64,000 nt of DNA from NCBI RefSeq assembly GCF_030052815.1, contig NC_079501.1, positions 86,871,849 to 86,935,848 on the forward strand, in the 5' to 3' direction. The position numbers and the translations under genes were made by a program. The notes under the pieces were generated by a model. That model ran no database searches. It was not told where the DNA came from and saw only the letters and a program-made list of their open reading frames with translations. Numbering within the stretch: position 1 is the first letter of the stretch; each line of letters opens with the position of its first letter. Of the stretch, positions 35,301 to 47,273 are shown piece after piece. Origin of the DNA: Hevea brasiliensis. Lineage: Eukaryota; Streptophyta; Magnoliopsida; Malpighiales; Euphorbiaceae.

Positions 35301-36624
35301 ACCTCACTTAGGTCAAAGTATATCAATTTACCAAATTCTCAAATTTTTTTCTCCCAAGACCCTAAGGGTCAAGAACCCTAATTTTCTAAATTCTTCAATT
35401 CATGCAATTCACACATATAGATTACCTATACAACTTCAACTCACCAAGAATCCATGTTTAATTTAATTAAACATCATCAAATCCTAACTACTTATGTGCT
35501 GGCCGAATTTCACTTTAGGTCCCTAACATGTTGTTTTTGTTTCATTTTCCTCAATTCCTAAGTTAGTTCAAGTGTACATGCATGAATATAAAGAGAAATT
35601 TAATGATTTTAACTAACCTCTTTGTGTAGCTTTTCTAGCTCCTTAATTCCTCAATTTTTCCTTCTCCTTCCTCCTTCAATCTTCTTCTTAGGAGTCAATT
35701 TGAAGCTTTCTATCATTTATATGAGGAATTTTGGGCATAAATTAGGGTTGAGTGAAGCTTTGGAATGGGTGTGTTAATGAAGGTTGAGAGAAAATGGTGA
35801 GAGAGAAGAGAGAGATGTGGGAGATGGCAAATGGAAGAAGAAAGGAAAATTTCATTTATTATTTTTTTTTTCTTTTGTCTTATAAGGCTAAATTGTCCCC
35901 AAAAATTCCAATAATAAAAATTAGAGTTTTATTACATCTTGCTTATGTCACTTGAATGATGTCATAAAGTTTATTTTAATTTCTTTTCTTTTCCTTTTAT
36001 TTTTTCATAACTTCTTTAATTTAATTATATATTTCACAATTTTAATTTCTCATATTTTATTGGACAGTTAAGTCATGAGTCACCTTTAGAGGTGAATTGA
36101 CCAATTTGCCCCTCGCCGGTCTGATTTCGTTTGCCAATAATATTGTATTTCTTCCGGAACCCTGACCTAATTATTTGATATGGTTCTCTACCTTTTTTTG
36201 TGATTTCACATTTCCCCTAGCTTTGCAATTTTTCCTAGGGCTGAGGTGTCACAATGCCCCGTACAAAATTAGGGTTTTGACTGATCTCGCAGTCACTTCC
36301 TCGCGCGGTCACCCATCGCTGTGATCCCCGGCTCATTTAACTTTTTATGCTCTATTTTTCTTATTTATACTTGACCTTCTGGTAATCACTATTTATTTTT
36401 ATCTATAACTTTTCTGGATGTCACAGATATAACTCTAGACATCTTGACTGTCCAGGCAGACATCAGGCGCCAGAACAGTAGACTATACAGGAGTGTCCAA
36501 TGTGAGGGCGTTACAGTACCATTAGTGGTAATTATTCATGTTGGTGCTATATATTATTTTTATAAGTAGCAAAATTATTGTTGCTGCAAAATTTTTACTG
36601 CTAATTCCAACATTTGTTGTATTG
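32313..36624. mobile_element. CACTA-like MITE (346 bp) split by a solo LTR
   Basis: The outer arms are 32313-32554 and 36521-36624. Terminal inverted repeats of about 28 bases begin CAATATAAGAAATGTT on the left and CAATACAACAAATGTT on the right (reverse complement), both leading into TTAGCAG. The 3-bp duplication TCT (32310-32312 and 36625-36627) fits the CACTA/CMC superfamily. The subterminal GCAGCAACGATT-type repeats are usual there. There is no transposase, so it is non-autonomous. Confidence 0.7.
32555..36515 (-). mobile_element. Solo LTR, 3.96 kb, reverse orientation
   Basis: Bounded by GTACC (32550-32554 and 36516-36520), starting TGTCACACC and ending GCGTTACA. It is the reverse complement of the family at 59328-63270 and close to it in sequence along the whole length. 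No primer site or pol gene. Conserved frames on the antisense strand (32728-33006, 33016-33294, 34637-34918) recur in the other copy but show no domain. Donor-like site at 35617 and acceptor-like CACAG at 33260-33261 with an adjacent hairpin. Confidence 0.85.
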
Positions 36625-36627
36625 TCT

Positions 36628-36914
36628 ACTTAATGTATTTAAATACAAAATTGTCATGAAAGATTTTATTTATAGTTTTTTTCCCTATTTAATAAAAATT
36701 CACTTTTTCTTATATATGGTAATATTTTCTCTTATTTTTTTCTATTTAATAAAAGTTATGAGAATTTTTTTTCTTTTCTATTAAATACAATAAAGGTTAG
36801 TCTCTTTTCCCCCTCGTGTGAACATATTCCCTGTGGAAGTTTTAGTTGATTACTCTGAAATTGAACTCTTGTTTTAATTTTTTTTATTCAGCAAAGTATA
36901 TTTTAGTACCCTAT
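36628..36914. repeat. Tail of NLR-upstream repeat copy E
   Basis: Continues the repeat after the MITE (ACTTAATGTATTTAAATAC, then TTTTATTTATAG...CCCTCGTGTGA) and fades near 36830. The last 80 bases before the MULE end show nothing else. Confidence 0.6.
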
Positions 36915-37289
36915 ACTTTAGCTTTTTTAGTATTGAATATATGTAATTTGTTTTGTGTCAATCAAGAACATGAACTTTAGCTTCATTTTCACTGTAAGGA
37001 CAATATGTATAACTTTGTTAATTTGTCCTTGTCCTACGTGGATGCTGATATGGCATAGATGCAATATATTTTTTTTTAATATCAACATGGCATGTGTGCC
37101 CATTAAAAAAATGTTAAAAAAAATCCCTACAATCCCCAAATTCATATCGCATTATTTGCCCTAAACCAATTACAGTGCTCTCACCAAATTCATCGTCTTT
37201 GGCTCTACAGTCATCACCAATGATGAGTTCGTCAACAGCATTGCATGTGTCATCATTGTCCTCATTAATAGCCTTGCATGAGTTCACCA

Positions 37290-37607
37290 ATGGATGATGT
37301 GAAATGTTTCTATGGTCTTGGAAGTCCAATAAGGACCTCATGGACAGATGACAACATGGGTAGGAGATAGCATAATCGTGGGAAATTTCCAGGTAAAGAT
37401 AGGTGTAATTTCTTTGAGTGGGTTGACTTGAAGGCAAATCCAAGAGGGCCAGAGGTGATTTTAGGTCTCATGAAGAGAATACACAGTTGTGAGAATGAAA
37501 TTGCAATTTGTAAAGTGAAAGAAGTAGAATTGGAAATGGAATTGGCCCAAACTAAAGAGAATACAAGGCATTTGAAGTCCTCTGTGATTACTGCTAGGAA
37601 GATTTGA
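37290..37607 (+). pseudogene. GRF zinc-finger + coiled-coil protein, MULE-borne, one stop
   Basis: From ATG 37290 the frame reads KCFYGLGSPIRTSWTDDN, GRR, stop, then DRCNFFEWVD. This is the order of a plant GRF zinc finger (PF06839 type: C-x-C-G, T-S-x-T, N-x-GRRF, C, C-x-FFxW). It is followed by a Glu/Lys-rich helix (residues about 70-100) likely to coil, ending at TGA 37605-37607, 105 codons in all. A TAG at 37368-37370 replaces the Phe/Tyr after GRR. Two expected zinc Cys positions appear changed (one to Tyr, one to Arg). Small GRF proteins probably bind nucleic acid; a role in MULE transposition is not established. The gene lies just inside the left inverted repeat and faces the transposase. 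Confidence 0.65.
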
Positions 37608-38180
37608 TAAAGGTGCATATGAAGATGAATCAAGTTGAAAAGGACAAAGGGAAGCTATTGTACAGTAATGTCTGTACATTTCTTTTTGTCATATTAGTTG
37701 TTTTTTTTATTGTTAATTACTTATGGAGAAAGGAATGTAAATGGCAAGAGGCGTTTGCCATGAGGTTTAGTATTTAAGGATGAATGTTGTAATTGTAATG
37801 GGGTAGTGCTTTTTGGATATACAAAGTGTTTTTGAAAATATCTAAATGGCAATTGTGGTTGTTTGTGAAGGGTTTTGGCAATTTTTTTTAATTAGTTATG
37901 GAATGTGTTTACAATACTATGAAAATTAGAGAAAAAAAATTAAATAATGATAAAATTATGTTTTTCTTAACCTAAAAAGTGATTTCAGTGGCTGCAAAAT
38001 TGGTGAAATTAGTGTTACCCTCATTTATTTTTCTTCCATTATGTGAGAAAGAGATTAACAAAAAAGAGGAAAAAAGAAGCAATTTGTAGCCAATTTGAAG
38101 GGAGAAGTTTTGGCAGGATCATTCCCTCCAAGCATGTAGTTCATGCACTTAACTCACTTTTTAGGTTAAAATTAGACAAT
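37608..38180. other. Spacer between the two convergent MULE genes
   Basis: No coding signal on either strand; A+T-rich with short purine runs. Presumably carries the 3' ends of the GRF transcript. Confidence 0.4.
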
Positions 38181-38740
38181 AATTTGTGAAGCAAATTCTG
38201 CAAATTCTGCAGCAGTTATACATGCAAATTCTACACTAGTTATGCTGGAAATTCGGCAACACGTATGCAGCAAATTCTGCACTGATGTTGCTGCAAATTC
38301 TGCAGTAATTTTTACTCAAATTCTGCTGTCATTCCTGCACAATTCTGCTGCAATTTCTGCACAAATTCTGCACTAATGCTGAAAATTCTGCTCTAATTAT
38401 ACATACAAATTCCACACTAGTTATGCTGGAAATTTTACAGCAGTTATGCAGCAAATTTTGCACTAATTCTGCTGCAAATTCTACAGCAATTATTGTTCAA
38501 ATTTTGCTGCAATTCCTGCACAATCTGCTGTAATTCCTGCACAATTCTATTGCAATTCCTGCTCAAATTCTGCTGCAATATTTGGACTAATTTCATTGCA
38601 ATTCCTGCTCAAATTCTGGTGCAATTCATGCGCTAATTTTATTGCAATTCTTGCTTAAATTTTGCTACAAGTTCCGCAGCAATTCCTGCTCAAATTCTGC
38701 TGCATATTTTATTGCGAAATTTGCAACAATTCTGCAGCTA
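38181..38740. repeat. Degenerate tandem array, AATTCTGCTGCAATTCCTGC-type unit
   Basis: About 25 imperfect units of roughly 18-24 bases built from AAATTCTGC, TGCAATTC and GCAGCAATT, extending from TGCAAATTCTGC near 38200 to TTCTGCAGCTAATC near 38740. Many units contain CTGCAG-like palindromic cores. It lies between the convergent MULE genes. Frames running through it (e.g. 38662-38850) are compositional. Confidence 0.75.
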
Positions 38741-39343
38741 ATCATGGAGAAACCATATTCCAAACTATAGAAAAAAATATGAAAATACCAAATACTAAAT
38801 TCTGCATATACCAATTTTTGTACAAACCACATTTTGCAATAACAATTTAATCACAAATACGAAAATAACAAATTTCATTTAATGACATATTTCATTAATA
38901 TTGGTGTGGAATAACATCATAGACCTATACAAAATGACAAAAAATCCCCTGATATGAGATCAACTTGGAGAATACATATCTACAGCCCTATACAAAATAA
39001 CACCATCGCTATGAATAGAAGATTTTTGCAGTTACAATATGATGCCTGCATTCACGGTTACAAAACTGAGACTAAATACCATAACCACTTCCACTTGTCA
39101 AAATACATAAGAATTTCCATTTACAAATCCATCACCACATGCAATACTCAAAATACAAAAGTTCAAATCATTCTTCTTTAGTTTGTTGAAGGGTGACCAT
39201 CTTTAGTTTGTCTTGGACTTTTGAATGGCTGTGTCTTCTTCTGTGAACACAAAGTTACCATTTTTCACATCAGTGATTTGAAAATGAAAGTTTGAAAAAA
39301 TACATTTATATTCAAACACATTTATATTGAGTTGTTTAAGTTA
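38741..39343. other. 3' region of the MULE transposase gene, non-coding
   Basis: Downstream of the transposase stop on the minus strand. No conserved frame; 38954-39181 has no recognisable content. Confidence 0.4.
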
Positions 39344-42300
39344 TCACACTACTCTTGCTGTCATCTTGGCCCTTGTAGGCCTAACTTGTTGGGAGCTGAT
39401 TGGTAATGCACTGGGTATTGGCTGTGACGCACTGCCCATCATGTTCCCTTTGGTTCTTTTTCTTGAAAAGTTTTCAAATGCCTGCCAAAAAAATGTAATG
39501 AGATATGAAAAATGCTATAAAGAGACTTTATCATGTCTAAATTATGCTTTTTTTGGTTATGTGGCAAATACCTCAGATCTTGGAGTTGGCTGTGAGCTTG
39601 GAGCTTACTTATATTGCCTTTCACCCTATAAGTGTAAGCAACATATGTTAGTAAAATCTAATAAATATTCAAGTATAAAGACAATAATACCCAATATTAT
39701 AAAAGTGATATTACCTGACTATTGGAAAAACCATGCAAACCCTTAGCTTGTTTACTTTTCCTTACTCTCCTTTATCCAGGTGTTTCACCTATCCAGTAGC
39801 AGTGCAACCCCTTACAATGTGTCACCTATCCAGTAGCAGTGCAACCCCTTACAATGTGTCCTTCTTTTCCACAATTACCACAAGTCCTTTTAGTCCTTGC
39901 CCTAGAAACCCTGAATGGGTTTCTTACTTCGTCAGGCTATCTAATTCTCTTCTTTCTGGGTTTTCGTACTGTTTTCCTTACAATTGGAGGATATATGTCA
40001 TTCAATTTTGTTCTTTCCCATTCCTCTTTACTTGGCACAGGATATCTAACATGTTTGTAAACTGTCAAGCAAGTATACTTAAGATAATAACTATGCCCAT
40101 AATCCTCTGGCTTCTCCTCGTTAGCATATATTGCAGAAATGCTGTGCTTACATGGGATTCTTGACAAATCCCACATTCTACAGCTGCAACTGTGCAAATT
40201 GAGGTCAATAACATGTTGAGTGTCATAGAAATTAACTTCGTATTTCCTTTCCCCACAAGGTGTGCAAAAACAATTCCTTGCTTTGTATTTGTTTTTCTCA
40301 AGTAAGTCTTGAATGTTAGGATAGATATCACCCTTATACCTCAACATCTCACTATATTTGACATGAAAACATTTCATTAATCTACTTCTTATCCATTCAA
40401 GCATGCTCAATATTTGCATGTCCCTAGCAGGCTTGATCAATGAATTAAAGCTCTCATAAATGTTATTCTAAAGTCCATCACATTTTGTGTAGTTGAGAAA
40501 AATGCCCTTGCCCAATACGTTGGATCTTTATTCAGTAGCCAATCATGAGCATTAACATCAAAATCCTTGATTGCACTTAATGCAGTATTAAAGGATTTAT
40601 CTGTCCCAGCACCTGCAGCATACCACATCTTTTTGTATTCCAAGCCTCTATATAACTTTTTGTAGTTTTCACATAGATGCTTGACATAATGTCTATGCTC
40701 CACACCTGGCATCAACTCATTAAAAGCCTCAACCAATCCCTACATAAAACAGAGTATCAAAAATATCAACATAGTTAATATAAATGTAAATGCAAAATTA
40801 TATTGATAGTTAATATACATACAAAATAGAGCATGTGTGATTCTCATACCTTTGGTTGGTCTAAAATGAATACCCAACCTGTTTCAGAAGGATGCCCAAA
40901 GTCTTCAAATAGATTGGTTATAAACCACCTTTAAGATTCCTTGCATTCTATATTAACAGTAGCAATAGCAATTGGAAAAAGATTCTCATTTCCATCACTT
41001 CCAATAGCACACAAGTGCTTTCTTCCCATTAAGGTCTTCAAGTGACAGCCATCTAAACCAATAATAGGTCTCAAACCAGCTAAAAACCCTTTTTTCTGTG
41101 CATTCAACTTGATATGTATATATTGGAAGATAGGGACTAGATTTTTTATGCTACTTTGAGGTTGCTCATTTTCCACTTCTAAACCCACAATAAGTGCGTC
41201 ACATAACTGTTTATCCATAACATCACACTCAATTTTAATACATGAACTTGGATTACTTGCCCTTATTATGGTAGCATAATCATGAAGTCTAGTGTCTTTC
41301 AATTTCTCATCACCTTCAATTATCTTCTTTGTTTTCCTTTTAGCTCTGTAGTGTGCTTGCAGTGACACCTCAGCTCCTACCTCCCTTTGAATCCTCTTTC
41401 TCGTTGCAGTGACATCCCAATCATGATTATACCTCAAATCATTTAAATATTTCTCTACCAAGTATTGAGAGTTCACTAAATTGTTTTCAAAATGCCTAGG
41501 ATATTCATGCTTATTTTTGAAGCTTTTAATTTGGAATGTGGTACTCCTCCCCATTAAAGAAGCATGCACCCTAAACACATACTTATCTTTACATATTACA
41601 ATAATCCTCTTACAGCTATTCTTCAAATAAATGTAACTAAATCCCCTTCTAAGAGCCCATTCCTTAAATTTCATGCCCTTACATAATTATGGATCATGCA
41701 TTCCATTTGTTGCATCAAAATCTGGATGCACCTCATTTTCATCATCACTCCCTTGAATGCTATGCAACTCCTCATTATCTTCTGCTACTTCATTAAATTC
41801 TGCAAAATTTTCTTTATTCAAATTATTACTTCCACTTTCCCTTGGAATTGATTCAGATTGTTACTTTCTGTCAACATTCATAGTTGAATCACCTACTGGG
41901 ATATTGATGAAAATGTCATTGTCACTTCCCTCCATATTGTCCTACAACTAGCTTGCCTCACTACAACAAGAATCAATATCAGATGAAAATTGCTCCCCAC
42001 ACACAAGTTCATATTCACTCCCACTAGAGTCATCAGTCCAAACCTCAGTTTCCTCTTAATGATTTACCCATCCTTACATCATCAAACACATTTTCTCCTT
42101 CCCTTCCATTAATTTCCACTCTCTCTACATTTGTAGCATCTTTTCCCTTTGCAAATGCATTTGAATTGGAATCTACTACAGAAGCACCCATGTCTCTTTT
42201 ATTTGCATCTAAATTTATCACATCAAAAGCATCAAACAAAGCAATAGGGACCACTACTTCTACTAGGTACACTTCAATGTCTCCCTTCCCTTTGTTATAA

Positions 42301-42557
42301 TCTAACATGTTTGCAACATTTGCATCATTCAACACTTCTTCATAACTTTTTTGGCCCAGATAACCCAGATATCTTAAACCAAATTTGAGCTCCATTTTTG
42401 TATCCCAACTCTTTAGGATACCCAAGAATTTCAATCATCGATAGATAATCGATGTCAATATCACTGTAATATGCAATTCCCCTCCCTCATATACCATTTT
42501 ATCCCTACTCTGCCAATGCCCCCCATGGTAGAATTCCAAAGTAACAATACCAGTCAT
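39344..42557 (-). pseudogene. MULE transposase (MuDR type), multi-exon, inactivated
   Basis: From ATG 42557 the protein begins with a PB1-like region (LEFYHGG, VYEGGELH, then in another frame DIDYLSMIEI and KELGY). An acidic stretch follows, then the MuDR DNA-binding region (FKEWALRRGFSYIYLKNSCKR, 41674 on). The catalytic core starts at LDGCHLK with IGSDGNENLFPIAIA (about 41060-40960). A GT-AG intron in phase 0 (40849-40740, 110 bp) separates GWVFILDQPK from GLVEAFNELMPGVEHRHYV. A SWIM finger CSCRMWDLSRIPCKH (about 40190-40150) and a CCHC knuckle CGNCGKEGHIVRGC (about 39880-39840) follow, then two small downstream exons to TGA 39344-39346. Inactivating changes include a stop near 40931 where Trp is usual, a frameshift plus stop near 40465-40440, a stop at 39937, N-terminal frameshifts and a 37-bp duplication at the knuckle. 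Confidence 0.85.
39783..39857. repeat. 37-bp direct duplication in the transposase zinc-knuckle segment
   Basis: The text TCACCTATCCAGTAGCAGTG followed by CAACCCCTTACAATGTG occurs twice in a row. It duplicates the coding sequence for the end of the CCHC knuckle and shifts the downstream frame. Confidence 0.85.
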
Positions 42558-43091
42558 TTTCCCTTGTCAAATGCATGCATATAATTTAGATACACAATAA
42601 GGTATAATTTGTATCTACCAAAACTAAATCAAAATTCATTCACCTTCATATTTAAAACCCATTATGTAAGCGCAAAAGAGAACATATAACAGTTTAATAA
42701 CTACCTGTAAACACAATCCACAACTAAAACCCGATTACTGCACAACCCCCCTTCGCAACCCAACCCGAATACCATCACACCCAAATACATACCCAAACCC
42801 GACATGCATTTAAGAAAATTGAATAAATAATTTAAAAACATACCTTCACCCTCGTGTAATAGCAAGAATTCTTGAAAGTGAGAGGATTGCCTCCACACTT
42901 TGTCCAAAAACACCAAATTTGTGCTCAAATTATAATACCCTTACAAATAATTGCCCTCATTTTAGGATTAATCAAAGAAATCAATGGGTGTAATAAGAAA
43001 AATTTGGGAAATTTGATTTAGACATTTAGGAGAGGAGTTGATAGGGTTTAGAGAGAAATGGGCTGCCAACATATATATATATATATATATA
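42558..43091. other. 5' leader/promoter region of the MULE transposase
   Basis: Lies upstream of the transposase ATG on the minus strand. The frame 42701-42928 has no domain. A TA microsatellite (about 43068-43092) abuts the MITE. No clear TATA element could be chosen because of that run. Confidence 0.4.
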
Positions 43092-43202
43092 TTTTTTGAC
43101 AACTGTCCCTGAACTTATCTAGTTATGGCATTACAGTCCCTCAACTTAAAAATGTAACATAAAATCCTATCAACTTTCAAATTTGCACAGTAAAATTCTT
43201 TC

Positions 43203-45840
43203 TGTCACGACCCAACCTATGGGCCGGACTGGCACTAGGACCTGGGCCAGCCTAAAGCCCCCGAGGCCCGTAGTAAGCCTAACTATTCCTTAACCCAACT
43301 CTAAGGCCCATTTGGGCCCAATTTCAAGGATTCAACCGGACAGAGTCCGACCATAAAATGGACCTTTCAACGGGGAGTTTTTGACTCACCCGACCTGTAA
43401 ACACAATAAATAATCAATTGGGGAGCTCAGCTCACCCTCCACATACTCATATCAACATAAAAATAAATGGGAGCTCAGCTCCCTCATCCAGTCCATCAGC
43501 ATGCATAAAATGATAAGTTTACAGGTCCAAATAACAATTTACATTACAGACCCAAATCAAATAAATATTTCTAGTACATGCGAAAATTCTAGAAGTTTAT
43601 AAGTTTATACAAAAATAAATAAATGACCTGCGAGGGAGAAAAGCAGGTTAACCTCAAAAATATCCTCCTGTGGCCTGGAAAAATATTGAACAGGAGTGAG
43701 CGTTCGACTCAGAGAGTAAAATATCAATTTTAACCATAATCTCTATAACTATCTAAAACTAATGTATCCTGTAAAGTGAAATGCAACATCAGCAATAAAT
43801 TCACATCATAACAGCAAAAAGGTAATTTGGAGCACTCACACACCCAATAATATCAATCATAATATATGGGAGCTGATCCCCGATACAGCTCTCTTAAATC
43901 CAACCTGTGCCAGCTAAGAACTCAAGCCGGACTTTCTCTTAATATACCAAATCGGGGTCCCAGCGAAAAACTCAAGCCGTGACTACCCCCGAAGGACCGG
44001 GTCCCAGCGAAGATCTCAAGCCGTGTCTACCTGTCCTATCCATAGTCCACACCACATCACACGCACGCCAACGCACGCACACTGCTCCAAATTACCACAA
44101 CAACATCCATGGCACTTTAACAATTATGAATGCAACATAAATCATGCCTAGAGTTTAACTACATAGATATATGCATATAAGTGATGCATGGGCATGCTTG
44201 AACATATAATAATATCGAAATTACAATTAAAATTAATATTTTACTCACAGACTTGACAGCGGTCACTGTGGCGGCTGGGCAGAGGAAGGAGGCTGTCCCG
44301 GCTTACCTGACAATTTCATTACAATTATTTAATACAATTGACTCAATACAAATCAAGAAAAGACCAAATACGTCCTAAGTCGTACCGAAAATCCGGCAGA
44401 GTCTCCCCTATACCTAGGACCTACCCAACCTGCAAAAGGGCTCAAAACACACTTCTATATTCACAACCCATATATCCACAACTCAATCACATCACACAGT
44501 CTCTCCTGGGCCCATCAAATCAGTCATTCATCACAATATGTAACATTTCAATTTAGTCCTTATAATTGATCATTTTTGCAAAAACTGCCCAAATAAGCTC
44601 TAAAAATTCTAAAACTTTGCCCCGTGGTCCTTAGCAATATTACTAGGCTATTGCAAAAAGAATCATAATTTTTTGAGCTATCACGAATATTTTATGGATT
44701 TTTAATCCTATTTAAGCACTAGAAAATTACGAAAAAGCAAGGTTCGGGTTTACCTTTGCCGATTCCAACTCCGGGGACGCGCTCGGGACCTCTGACAATG
44801 GTGGGGTAGCCAAAACCTCGATTCAATTCGGAGACTTTTTCCGATAGCCGGTCTGTCTGGCCGGAAATTCACAGACCCGGACAACTATCGAATTTCTGCG
44901 AATTGAGGATACCTACACGAAGCCCACAACACGGGGGTTAGTATAAAATTTTTACGGAATTTTCTAAGCTCATTTAATGCTCAGAAAAATACTGCGAAGT
45001 TTCATGGGACCCACCGAAAAACGGTGTCAGAAAATTTTGAAATTTATATCCCCGCGAAGCTCTCGACGAGTGGAGCGCTCTGGTACTCTCGGTTTTCTCG
45101 TGGGGTTTACGGTTTGTGAGAAATCTAGCCCAAAAGTCAAAATGGGCTAAAACTTCCTGGGCAAAAATTGGACAAACCGCTCGATGGATTTCGGTGTTCT
45201 TGGTGTCTATGGAAAGCTCTCGACGAGTAGATGAGTTTAGACACAAGACCCGGTCCGATTGGTGGCCGAATCGGCCGAATTTAGGCCGGGAAGACGAAGC
45301 GGCGCGCTTGCACGTCGCGTCGCCGAGCCGTTTTGAGCGTTCGAGCGGCGATGGGCTAGGGCGGTGAGGGCCGGTATTGGCGGTGGGGTGGCAGGGGAGG
45401 TGGCGGCGAGGCAAGGGGAGGAGGGAGGAGAGAGAAAACGGGAGAGGAAGAGAGGAGGAGAAACGCGCACGGGAGAGGAAGAAAAAGGAAGAAGAAGGCC
45501 GGTCCGATTCGACCGGTCCGGTCCGGTTCGATTCGGCCGGTTCGATTCAGAATACAAAATTTTGAATTTTTACTCTGCCTTGGGACCGAAAACGAGGTCC
45601 AAAAATTCCGAAAAAATTTCAGAAAACTCAAAAAAATTTGTAGACTCCAAATATATTTTTTGTTTTGCCACGTGGTCTTTAAATTAATTTTTTAAAAATC
45701 ATCAAAGTTTATATTTTCGGAAAATCGAACCCGATTTTTAAAATCCGAAAAATCTCAAATAATTTCTTAAAATTTAAATAAAATTAAAATATCAATATTA
45801 CTCATAAAATAATAAAATTTAAAATTTTTGAGGTGTTACA
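43203..45840 (-). repeat. 3' LTR of the gypsy element (2638 bp)
   Basis: Very similar to the other LTR over its whole length. It contains an unusual G+C-rich block (about 45240-45560) amid A+T-rich DNA, with purine-rich GGAGGAGAGAG runs. Frames in that block (44974-45687, both strands) come from the composition and are not genes. Confidence 0.93.
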
Positions 45841-45902
45841 TTCTTTCCCCCTTACAGAAAATTCGTCCTCGAATTTTACACAAAGTAGAATAAAGTACAT
45901 AA

Positions 45903-47219
45903 TTACACATTGAACAGATAAGAGTACTTGCTACGCATGTCCCGTTCTGACTCCCTGGTGCACTCTTCCACTGACTGGCTCCTCCACAAAACCTTAACCA
46001 TAGGGATCTGTTTTGATCTTAGCTGTCTCACTTGGTAGTCCACTATGGCTACAGGTTGCTTCTCAAATGTCAAGTTTTCTTTTAGCTCTATTACATCCTG
46101 CTGTAGGACATGAGAAGGATCTGGAATGTATTTCCTGAGCATAGAGATGTGAAACACAGGATGAACATGAGAAAGGTTGGGTGGTAGCTCCAACCGGTAG
46201 GCAACTGCTCCAACTCTATCTGTAACCTCAAAAGGTCCAATATACCGAGGTGCCAACTTGCCCTTCTTTCCAAATCTCATAACTCCCTTCATCGGAGAAA
46301 CCTTCAGGAATACATAGTCGCCTACTGCAAACTCCACATCCCTCCGTCTGGGGTCTGCATAACTCTTCTGCTTACTAAAAGCTATTTTCAATCGTTCCCT
46401 GATTAAAGGAACTATCTCTGAAGTGTACTGCACTAGGTCTACATCATGCACTTTCGCTTCTCCCATTTTCATCCAACACAGAGGAGACCTACACTTTCTT
46501 CCATATAGTGCCTCATAGGGTGCTACTCCTATGCTGGAATGGTAACTGTTGTTGTAGGCAAACTCCACCAAAGCTAGCTGATCATCCCATTGACCTCCAA
46601 AATCTAAGACACTCATGCGAAGCATGTCTTCCAGTATTTGGATTGTCCTTTCGGACTGTCCGTCTGTCTGAGGGTGGAAAGCAGTACTAAAGTTTAACTG
46701 TGTGCCAAGTGCCTCCTGCAACTTTCTCCAAAACTGAGAAGTGAACTGGGGCCCTCTGTCAGATATTATGGAAGCAGGAACTCCATGCAATCTGACTATT
46801 TCTCGAATGTAGAGTCGGGCGTACTGTGCCACAGAATATGTAGTCTTCACAGGTAAGAAGTGAGCTGATTTAGTTAGGCGGTCTACAATTACCCATATCG
46901 AATCATATCCTCGCGTGGTACGAGGCAACCCAGTCACAAAATCCATAGTGATCATTTCCCACTTCCATTCTGGGATAGGGAGCTCTTGCAGCTTCCCTGA
47001 CGGTCTCTGGTGTTCAAACTTCACCTTCTGAGAAGTCAAGCACTTGGACACAAAGTCTGTTATGTCTCTCTTCATGCCATTCCACCAATAGCTATCTTTC
47101 ACATCATGGTACATCTTGGTGGAGCCTGGGTGGACACTGTACAGTGTATAGTGTGCCTCTCGCATGATTTCATTTCTGAGATTGTCCACATCGAGCACAC
47201 ATATCCTAGAACCTTGCAC
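45903..47219 (-). pseudogene. pol: Gypsy integrase with chromodomain
   Basis: This part of pol inserts the cDNA into chromatin. The HHCC zinc region reads AHYTLYSVHPGS ... KCLTSQK, so the last Cys is Ser here (usual CLTCQ). The catalytic triad is present: D in MDFVTGLPRT, D in IISDRGPQFTSQFW, E in RTIQILEDMLR. The GPFEV segment and a C-terminal chromodomain follow (YIPDPSHVL, VAIVDYQVRQLRSKQIPMVKV, W), in which the usual WE of the last aromatic-cage segment is RE. In frame with the RT piece upstream, separated only by a TAA at about 47271. Ends at 45903, about 60 bases before the polypurine tract. Confidence 0.9.
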
Positions 47220-47273
47220 TAGGGCGCCATCATTGGCAAATCCAAACTCACCACCTTCACCTTGCTGTACTCT

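Noticed and set aside
37114..37679. Minus-strand frames opposite the GRF gene
   Set aside because: The plus strand has a clear zinc-finger pattern; these are shadows.
39733..40164. Plus-strand frames opposite the MULE transposase
   Set aside because: Shadows of the SWIM/zinc-knuckle coding strand.
44974..45687. Overlapping frames on both strands in the G+C-rich LTR block (also 52645-53338)
   Set aside because: They lie in the gypsy LTR, are rich in Arg, Ser, Pro and Gly from biased composition, share no domain and are compositional artefacts.
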